The notes under the pieces were generated by a model. It ran no database searches. It was given only the letters and a program-made list of their open reading frames with translations, and was not told where the DNA came from. Shown here one piece after another: positions 58,259 through 64,000 of a DNA stretch of 64,000 bases (positions within the stretch are counted from its first letter, which is position 1; the number at the start of each line of letters is the position of its first letter). This stretch comes from Corallococcus sp. EGB (GTDB lineage Bacteria; Myxococcota; Myxococcia; Myxococcales; Myxococcaceae): contig NZ_CP079946.1 in assembly GCF_019968905.1 (NCBI RefSeq), positions 682,001 through 746,000 on the forward strand, read 5' to 3'. A program made the translations under genes and the position numbers.

Positions 58259-60412
58259 ATGCACCTCGCCATGGAAGTCCTCTCCGCATCGCGCCGCGCG
58301 CTCGTCGCCGCGCTGGCCCTGACCCTGACCGCCTGCCCCAAGACGCCCTCCCGCACCGACAGCCGGGACGGCACCGGGGATGAGACTGCCCAGAACAACC
58401 GCCCGCGCGTGGAGGTGAAGCAGGACGCCACCGCGAACGCCGCGCTCGCCCAGGCCCGCACCCAGGCGCAGTCGAACCCGGACAAGAAGCAGGCCGCGGA
58501 GGCCTACCTGTCCGTGCGCAAGGCGTACCCCGCCACCACGGCCGGCCAGGACGCGCTCTACAACGCGGGCGTCCTCTTCTTCGAGGCGAAGGACTACGCG
58601 AACGCGCGCCGGACCTTCAACGAGCTGCTCTTCGAGAACCCCCTCCACGCCCAGGCCGAGGACGCCAAGCACAAGCTGGCCGTCTCCGCCATGGAGGTGG
58701 GCGCCTACCGCGACGCGTACCAGACGCTCACCAGCCTGGCCGAGCGCGCGGAGGGCGCGGAGAAGGAGCAGCTCCTGAGGGAGGCCGCGCGCGCGGCGGA
58801 GGGCGCGGGCCTGTACTCGCAGGCGCTGTCGTCCGCGGTGAAGGAAGCGGGCGACGCCCGGACGCCCGAGGAGAAGGCGGCCGCGGTGCAGAAGGTGGAG
58901 CAGCTGGTGGAGGGCCGCGCCAGCTTCCTCGACATCGCCCGCGTGCAGGAGGGGCTGTCCCCGTCCAACCCGGCGTGGCCGGTGCTCCAGTTCAAGCTGG
59001 CGCGCATCTACTACCACCTGCGTGACTGGACCCGCCTGGAGGAGGCGCTCCAGACGTACCTGCGCGAGGCGCCCAACAGCGCGTTCGCGCCGCAGGCGAA
59101 GGAGCTGCTCGCGCGCGCCACCCGCCGCGTGGAGGTGCGTCCGCGCACGGTGGCGGTGCTGTTGCCCATGACGGGCCGCTACCAGCCCATCGGTGAGGCG
59201 GTGCTGCGCGGCGTGAAGCTGGCCCTGCAGGGCAGTGACATCGAGCTGGTGGTGAAGGACACGCAGGGCGACGTCAACAAGACGGGCCAGGCGATGGAGC
59301 AGCTCGCGTTCGACGACGGCGCCATCGCGGCCATGGGCCCCCTGCTGGTGGACGACACCAAGCGCGCGGCGCTGCTGGCGGAGGAGCTGCAGGTGCCGCT
59401 TTTGACGCTGAGCCGTCAGGAGGGCATCACGGACATTGGCCCGTACGTCTTCCGCAACATGCTGACGAACTCCGCGCAGGCGCGCGCCATCGCGGACTAC
59501 GCGATGAACGTGAAGGGCTACAAGCGCTTCGCGGTGCTCTACCCGAACATCCCCTACGGCGTGGAGCTGGCGAACGAGTTCTGGGACGACGTGGTGTCGC
59601 GCGGCGGCGCGGTGCGCGGCGCGGAGTCCTACTCCTACGACCAGACGACGTTCACCGGCGAGGCCAAGCGCCTGGTGGGCCGCTACTACCTGGAGGACCG
59701 CGGCGACTACGCGGAGGCCGTGCGCGACGTGCAGGGTGAGAACATCACGGACGCGTTCCGCCGCCGCAAGGCCATGGAGAAGGCGAAGAGCGGCGTGGAG
59801 CCCATCATCGACTTCGAGGGCCTCTTCATCCCGGACGACTGGCGCCGGGTGAGCCTGGTGACGCCGGCGCTGGCGGTGGAGGACATCGTCACCAACGCGT
59901 GCGACCCGCGCGACCTGGAGCGCATCCGCAAGACGACGGGCAAGAAGGACCTGAAGACCGTCACGCTCTTCGGCACCAACCAGTGGTCCAGCCCCAAGGG
60001 CCGCTCGGGCCTGCCGGAGCTGCTGGAGCGCGGCGGCAAGTTCGTCACCTGCTCGGTGTACGTGGACGGCTTCTTCGTGGACTCGCAGCGGCCGGCGACG
60101 CAGAAGTTCGTGAAGGCCTACCGCGACGCGTACCGCGACACGGGCCGCGACCCGGGCCTGCTGGAGGCCATCGGCTTCGACTCGGCGCGCATGGTGCGGC
60201 AGGTGATTGACAAGCAGCGGCCCAACACGCGCGCGGCCATGCGCGAGGCGCTGGCGGGGCTGAAGGACTTCGACGGCGCCACCGGCAAGACCTCGTTCAA
60301 CGACAAGCGGGAGGCGGACAAGCAGCTGTTCCTGCTGTCCGTGGACAGCAAGGGCGTGAACGAGATCAACGTGGAGAAGGAGAAGGCCGCCGCGCGCGGC
60401 TCGGGTTCATGA
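58259..60412 (+). CDS. LppC/LpoA-like lipoprotein with TPR and periplasmic-binding domains
   Basis: 717 residues from ATG 58259. Lipobox LTLTAC gives Cys26, so it is a lipoprotein. TPR helices about 60-290 (AEAYLSVRKAYPATTAGQDAL, YANARRTFNELLFENPLHA), then a type I periplasmic-binding-like domain to the end (TVAVLLPMTGRYQPIGEAVLR, AAMGPLLVDDTKRAALLA, GYKRFAVLYPNIPYGVELA). This is the layout of LpoA, an outer-membrane activator of penicillin-binding protein 1A. Amino-acid-binding receptors of ABC systems are related; no such ABC genes are here. Overlaps the next gene by ATGA. Confidence 0.85.
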   Translation: MHLAMEVLSASRRALVAALALTLTACPKTPSRTDSRDGTGDETAQNNRPRVEVKQDATANAALAQARTQAQSNPDKKQAAEAYLSVRKAYPATTAGQDALYNAGVLFFEAKDYANARRTFNELLFENPLHAQAEDAKHKLAVSAMEVGAYRDAYQTLTSLAERAEGAEKEQLLREAARAAEGAGLYSQALSSAVKEAGDARTPEEKAAAVQKVEQLVEGRASFLDIARVQEGLSPSNPAWPVLQFKLARIYYHLRDWTRLEEALQTYLREAPNSAFAPQAKELLARATRRVEVRPRTVAVLLPMTGRYQPIGEAVLRGVKLALQGSDIELVVKDTQGDVNKTGQAMEQLAFDDGAIAAMGPLLVDDTKRAALLAEELQVPLLTLSRQEGITDIGPYVFRNMLTNSAQARAIADYAMNVKGYKRFAVLYPNIPYGVELANEFWDDVVSRGGAVRGAESYSYDQTTFTGEAKRLVGRYYLEDRGDYAEAVRDVQGENITDAFRRRKAMEKAKSGVEPIIDFEGLFIPDDWRRVSLVTPALAVEDIVTNACDPRDLERIRKTTGKKDLKTVTLFGTNQWSSPKGRSGLPELLERGGKFVTCSVYVDGFFVDSQRPATQKFVKAYRDAYRDTGRDPGLLEAIGFDSARMVRQVIDKQRPNTRAAMREALAGLKDFDGATGKTSFNDKREADKQLFLLSVDSKGVNEINVEKEKAAARGSGS

Positions 60413-62064
60413 GCGTTCGCGCAGGGGGCTTCTTCCTCGCGGGCGTGCTGGCGCTCACGGGCTGCGCGCACACGGCCGTGGGCGTGGGCCTGTCAGCGGA
60501 CACGCTGGGCCGGCTGGAGTCCACGCCCGGAGGCTTCCTCTCCGGCGCGGTGGAGGGCTTCGACGGCGAGCCCACGGTCCTCAACCTCAAGGACTTCATC
60601 TACGCGTTGGACTTCGCCCCGACGGGCTCGCGCGTGGCGTACACGCGCCTGGGGCTCGACGCGTACCACGCCTCCGTCTGGGACCTGGCGCCGGCCTCGG
60701 CTCGGCCCGGGGGCAGCACCGCGCCGGTGATGCGCGCGGATCCGTCCGTCAACGCGCAGCAGTACGACGTGGAGGGCGTGGCCTTCTCGCCGGACGGCGC
60801 GCGCGTGGCCACGGTGAGCCGCAGCGGCGCGGTGCAGCTCTTCGACGCGGCGACGGGCGCGCAGGTGGCGGCGCTGGCCACGGAGGAGCCGCTGGTGTCG
60901 GTGGCCTTCCATCCGGACGGCCGGTGGCTGGCGGTGGGCAGCGCGGCGGGCCTGGTGTCCCTGCTGTCCGTGACGGACCTGGCGTTCGGCGCGGAGGCGC
61001 GGCTGCACACGGGGCCGGTGAGCGCGCTGGCCTTCGCGGCGGACGGGACGCTGTACTCGGGCGGCTGGGACGGGCACGTGCGCGCGTCGGACACGCCGGA
61101 GCAGACGCAGACGCCGGGGGTGGCGCGCACGCACTTCGAGCGGCGCGGCGGGGCCACGGCGGTGCAGGGGCGCGTGGACAGCGGGCCGCCGGTGGTGCTG
61201 GTGCTGGACTCGCGCACGCCGGTGGTGGTGCTCACGGCTGCCGCGGCGGCGGCTGCCGGCATCGACGTGGCGCTGCTGAAGGACACCGTCACCGTGCCGG
61301 GCGCGCTGGGCAACACCGTGGCGCGGCTGGCGCGCGGACGCACGCTGCGCTTCAAGGCGCTGACGCTGCCGGGCGTGGACGTGGCGGTGTGCGACGCGTG
61401 CGTGCCGCAGGGCAGCCAGGGCGTGCTGGGCGCGCCCTTCAGCGAGCGCGTGGACGCGGCCTTCGACGAGGCGACGGCGGAGGCCGTGCTCACGTTGAGG
61501 GGCGCTGCTCCGCAAGGGGCGCTCCCGGTGGCGTCACGGGCGCTGTCGCCCCGGCGGGACTTCACCTTCCCGGCGCACGTCAACGACGTCACCGTGGACG
61601 CGCGCGGAAGGCGCCTGGGCGTGGCCTTCAGCCAGGAGAAGGCGGAGCGCACGCTCGCGGTGTACCAGCGCGAACGCAAGGGCGTGGAGGCGCCCCAGGG
61701 CCCGTGGAACGCGAGCGCCCTGGTGGACGCGGCCTCCGGTCAGGTGCTGCGCAAGTGGGAGCTGCACCACGGCGTGGTGTCCACCGCGGCCATCGCGCCG
61801 GATGGGCGCTCGCTGGCGTCGGGGGGATGGGACCGGCGCGTGTACCTCTTCACGGAAGGCGCGCCGGAGCCGAAGGGCGCGCTGGAGTTCGGCTGGACCG
61901 TGCGGCGCGTGCGCTTCTCACCGGAGGGGCGTCAGCTGGGAGTGGCCGCGTGGACGCCGCAGAAGATCACCGGCAACCAGGAGAGCGACCCGGCGGCGGT
62001 GGTGGTGGACGTGCGCTACGCGTCCCCCACGGTGGAGCCGCGCGAGGCCCCGGCGGCTCAGTAG
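60409..62064 (+). CDS. WD40-repeat lipoprotein with an embedded pepsin/retropepsin-like domain
   Basis: 551 residues. Lipobox LALTGC, Cys19. WD40-type blades (GVAFSPDGARVATVSRSGAV, SVAFHPDGRWLAVGSAAGLV, ALAFAADGTLYSGGWDG) occupy about 60-240, and two more blades close the protein (TAAIAPDGRSLASGGWDRRV, VRFSPEGRQLGVA). Between them, about 255-360, is a unit with VVLVLDSRTPVVVLTAAAA, VTVPGALGNTVARLARG and GVLGAPFSERVDAAFDEATAEA, which resembles one lobe of a retropepsin-like protease. The expected Asp-Ser/Thr-Gly is Asp-Ser-Arg, so it may be inactive. Co-transcribed with the LpoA-like gene. Confidence 0.75.
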   Translation: MSVRAGGFFLAGVLALTGCAHTAVGVGLSADTLGRLESTPGGFLSGAVEGFDGEPTVLNLKDFIYALDFAPTGSRVAYTRLGLDAYHASVWDLAPASARPGGSTAPVMRADPSVNAQQYDVEGVAFSPDGARVATVSRSGAVQLFDAATGAQVAALATEEPLVSVAFHPDGRWLAVGSAAGLVSLLSVTDLAFGAEARLHTGPVSALAFAADGTLYSGGWDGHVRASDTPEQTQTPGVARTHFERRGGATAVQGRVDSGPPVVLVLDSRTPVVVLTAAAAAAAGIDVALLKDTVTVPGALGNTVARLARGRTLRFKALTLPGVDVAVCDACVPQGSQGVLGAPFSERVDAAFDEATAEAVLTLRGAAPQGALPVASRALSPRRDFTFPAHVNDVTVDARGRRLGVAFSQEKAERTLAVYQRERKGVEAPQGPWNASALVDAASGQVLRKWELHHGVVSTAAIAPDGRSLASGGWDRRVYLFTEGAPEPKGALEFGWTVRRVRFSPEGRQLGVAAWTPQKITGNQESDPAAVVVDVRYASPTVEPREAPAAQ

Positions 62065-62750
62065 TTGAGGAACACGGCGCTGCGCGGAACGCCGCGCTGG
62101 GCCAGCTGGACCATCACGTCCTGCACCATGTCCGAGGGGCCGCACACGAAGGCGATGGCGTGCTCCAGCCGCTCCTCGCCCAGGTGGGCCTGCACGTAGC
62201 CGGTGAGCCCCTGCCAGCCGCTGGCGCCGGGGCGGCTCACGGTGCACAGCACCCTCACGCCGTCCGCCTGCCACTGCTTCAGCTCGTGCTGGTACGCGAA
62301 GCCCCCCGCCGTGCGCGCGCCGAAGTACAGCGTCACCTGGCCATACGCGCCGCGGTCCTGGCGCACGGCGGCGATGACGGGACGGATGGCGGAGATGCCG
62401 GAGCCGCTGGCGAACAGCAGCAGGTCGCGGCCGCGCGCCCTCTCCATGGGGAAGCCGGGCCCCTCCGGCCGCGTCACCTCCACGCGCGCGCCCACGGGCA
62501 GTTGCAGGAGCGCGGAGGGCAGCCCGCCCTCGGCCTTGAGGAGGAACTCCCACCGCGTGCCGGCGGGGGCGGGCGGCGAGGCGATGGCGAACATGCCCGG
62601 CTGCCCACCGGGAAGGCGCAGCTGGACGTACTGGCCCGGGTGGACGTGCGCGCCCACGAGCGGCGTCCCGCCAATGTCGAGCACCCAGTCGGTGAGGCCA
62701 TCCGCCGCGGGGGTGCTGGCGGTGACGGTGGCGGTGTGCCAGTCGCTCAT
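62058..62750 (-). CDS. Flavin-dependent NAD(P)H oxidoreductase (ferredoxin reductase-like)
   Basis: 230 residues. FAD part with VHPGQYVQLRLPGGQPGMFAIASPP, a linker LPVGARVEVTRPEGPGFP, and NAD(P)-binding part LLLFASGSGISAIRPVIAAV and FVCGPSDMVQDVMVQL. No [2Fe-2S] or globin domain. Belongs to the ferredoxin-NADP reductase superfamily; the electron acceptor is unknown. It is convergent with the WD40 gene (7 bp overlap). Confidence 0.82.
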   Translation of the reverse strand: MSDWHTATVTASTPAADGLTDWVLDIGGTPLVGAHVHPGQYVQLRLPGGQPGMFAIASPPAPAGTRWEFLLKAEGGLPSALLQLPVGARVEVTRPEGPGFPMERARGRDLLLFASGSGISAIRPVIAAVRQDRGAYGQVTLYFGARTAGGFAYQHELKQWQADGVRVLCTVSRPGASGWQGLTGYVQAHLGEERLEHAIAFVCGPSDMVQDVMVQLAQRGVPRSAVFLNY

Positions 62751-62805
62751 GGGGACTTTCTAACCCGTCCTCCTGGCGCGTGCCTCCCCTGCTAGAGTCA
62801 GGCCC

Positions 62806-63591
62806 GTGAAGACCGTGTTCTGGCTGTTCATGTTCCTCGTCGGCCTGGCCGGCGTGGTGATTCCGCTCACGTACCTGTACACGGCCAGCAAGCTGCCGCG
62901 GCTGGAGAGCGAGTTCGACGTCGAGAGCCAGCTGCGCCACCGCATCGAGGGCGACCGGATGAGCATCCTGGCCGGCCGGATGGACCAGGGCGGCCGGGAG
63001 CGCACGCCGGTGACGTTCACGCGGCCGGACTTCTCGCGGATGCCCAAGGACCTGGTGGCGCTCTACATCCGCCAGATGGACTGCCCCACGTACTTCCAGA
63101 CGCCGCGCGAGGACGGGCGCGCGTGGGCGTGGCGCCTGTTCGCCGGCGTGACGCTGGGCAAGGCGCCCCCGGGCGACGGCGCCTGCGAGCGCCGGCTGGC
63201 GGTTCGCATCGCGCGCGAGATGGGCATCGAAGGCGACCTGCAGCTGGCCGTGGCGGCGCACCGGCTGCACGCGTTCTTCCAGAAGGACCAGCTCGTCGCC
63301 TACGACCTGGCCACCATCCGCTTCGAGCGCGGCGTCATCGGCGTGGAGGACGCGGCCCGCAAGCTCTTCGGCCGGGAGCTGGGCGACCTCCAGCTGTCGG
63401 AGCTGGCGGAGCTGCAGCTCGCGCTGCCGCCATACGGGTATTACGGCGACATCAAGGCGTGCAAGAACGCGAGCCTCATCCGGCAGAACCGCGACATGCT
63501 GTTGCAGGACCTGGCGGGCTACACGCTGGTGAGCGAGGAGCGCGCGCGCAACGCCATCGCGCAGCCGGTGGCGTGCCTGTCGGTGAAGTAG
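62806..63591 (+). CDS. Membrane-anchored, degenerate glycosyltransferase-51-like protein
   Basis: 261 residues from GTG 62806, with an N-terminal membrane anchor (FWLFMFLVGLAGVVIPLTYLY). The C-terminal half resembles the transglycosylase domain of class A penicillin-binding proteins (AARKLFGRELGDLQLSELAEL, then ALPPYGYYGDI, ASLIRQNRDMLLQDLAGYTLV and SEERARNAI). The catalytic Glu block of the family (Glu-Asp-x2-Phe-x2-His-x-Gly) is not seen. Likely an inactive relative, possibly a regulator or scaffold for wall synthesis. The LpoA-like lipoprotein nearby acts on the same class of enzyme in other bacteria. Confidence 0.6.
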   Translation: MKTVFWLFMFLVGLAGVVIPLTYLYTASKLPRLESEFDVESQLRHRIEGDRMSILAGRMDQGGRERTPVTFTRPDFSRMPKDLVALYIRQMDCPTYFQTPREDGRAWAWRLFAGVTLGKAPPGDGACERRLAVRIAREMGIEGDLQLAVAAHRLHAFFQKDQLVAYDLATIRFERGVIGVEDAARKLFGRELGDLQLSELAELQLALPPYGYYGDIKACKNASLIRQNRDMLLQDLAGYTLVSEERARNAIAQPVACLSVK

Positions 63592-63598
63592 CGGGCGC

Positions 63599-64000
63599 TC
63601 AGCGCCGCACCTCCGCGGGCACCTGCGGAAGCCAGCCCACCTCGAGCGCGCCCCACAGGCCCAGCAGGATGGCCTCCGCGGCGTCGTGCCGCAGCGAGGT
63701 GGGGCGCGGCGCGTGGGACCACCCGATGACCCGCCGCGCGAGCGTGTCCGCGGCGTCCTTCGCTTGAGCGCCACTGCGCTGCTCGCGCGCGTAGAGCAGC
63801 CGGTGGCGCCAGTCCTCCGCGGCCACGCGCAGCACGGGCAGGGCGCGGCGCAGGGCCTCGCGCTCCCAGACGTCCGCGACGGGGCCTCCGCCCTCCAGCA
63901 CGAGCCACGCGAGCGGGGACGCGTCCTGGAGCACGGAGGGCACCGCGCGCTTGAGCCGCGCGTGCGTGCCGAAGTTCTGCGAGCGGTACCACTGCAGCCG
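63599..64000 (-). CDS. C-terminal part of a gene continuing beyond the window
   Basis: 134 codons are open to the right edge, so only the C-terminus is seen. YAREQRSGAQAKDAADTLARRVIGWSHAP, in two blocks, and HDAAEAILLGLWGALEVGW recall the last helix of RuvC/RNase H-like nucleases, where an Asp-Ala motif closes the active site. The likeness is short and the name stays open. Confidence 0.45.
   Translation of the reverse strand, partial: RLQWYRSQNFGTHARLKRAVPSVLQDASPLAWLVLEGGGPVADVWEREALRRALPVLRVAAEDWRHRLLYAREQRSGAQAKDAADTLARRVIGWSHAPRPTSLRHDAAEAILLGLWGALEVGWLPQVPAEVRR

Overview
The window is very GC-rich (roughly 70%), densely coded and full of two-component proteins, a eukaryote-like Ser/Thr kinase, lipoproteins and Tad-like pseudopilins. 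That combination points to a myxobacterium of the Myxococcaceae (Myxococcus, Corallococcus or a relative). This is inferred from gene content and composition; no rRNA or other species marker lies in the window.

Layout. 2-5335: end of an aldo/keto reductase, a GAF/PAS sensor kinase, and a DUF779-aldehyde dehydrogenase pair read leftward. 5643-7952: a tightly coupled phosphoribosyltransferase, alpha/beta hydrolase and PfkB sugar kinase operon. 8024-19723: a complete type I-C CRISPR-Cas locus, cas3-cas5c-cas8c-cas7c-cas4-cas1-cas2, then a leader and an array of 54 repeats and 53 spacers. 19724-20478: non-coding, with hairpins and a candidate sigma-54 promoter for a multidomain Ser/Thr kinase, followed by an UbiB/ABC1-family kinase. 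23816-29700: a chemotaxis-like module (single-domain receiver, CheB, PAS histidine kinase, CheR-PAS, LuxR-type regulator) in which parts often found fused are separate. 29710-34507: a degenerate alpha/beta hydrolase, then a methyltransferase, kynureninase and tryptophan 2,3-dioxygenase operon. The dioxygenase carries a tail of about 290 residues rich in His, Ala and Pro with three Gly-Gly-Cys-Pro-Met motifs. 34721-43296: a FIST sensor protein, hybrid kinase and receiver operon, a multihaem lipoprotein and a membrane sensor kinase. 43639-50806: a RapA-like SNF2 ATPase and a set of TadE/TadG-like pseudopilins. 50825-56840: small conserved and membrane proteins and an ABC exporter. 56964-64000: DnaJ, an LpoA/LppC-like lipoprotein, a WD40 lipoprotein with an embedded pepsin-like domain, a flavin reductase, a degenerate glycosyltransferase-51-like protein and a truncated gene.

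Cooperation. The cas genes are nearly all translationally coupled and run into the leader and array, so they form one immune unit. The dioxygenase, kynureninase and methyltransferase genes overlap and should act in sequence on tryptophan to give a methylated kynurenine- or anthranilate-type product, if a formamidase is supplied elsewhere. The FIST protein, hybrid kinase and receiver form one signalling operon whose receiver is a close paralogue of the one beside cheB.

The most unusual items are the dioxygenase tail, the hydrolase whose nucleophile is replaced by His, the WD40/pepsin-like hybrid, the degenerate glycosyltransferase, and long inverted repeats at the starts of dnaJ and the UbiB-like gene.
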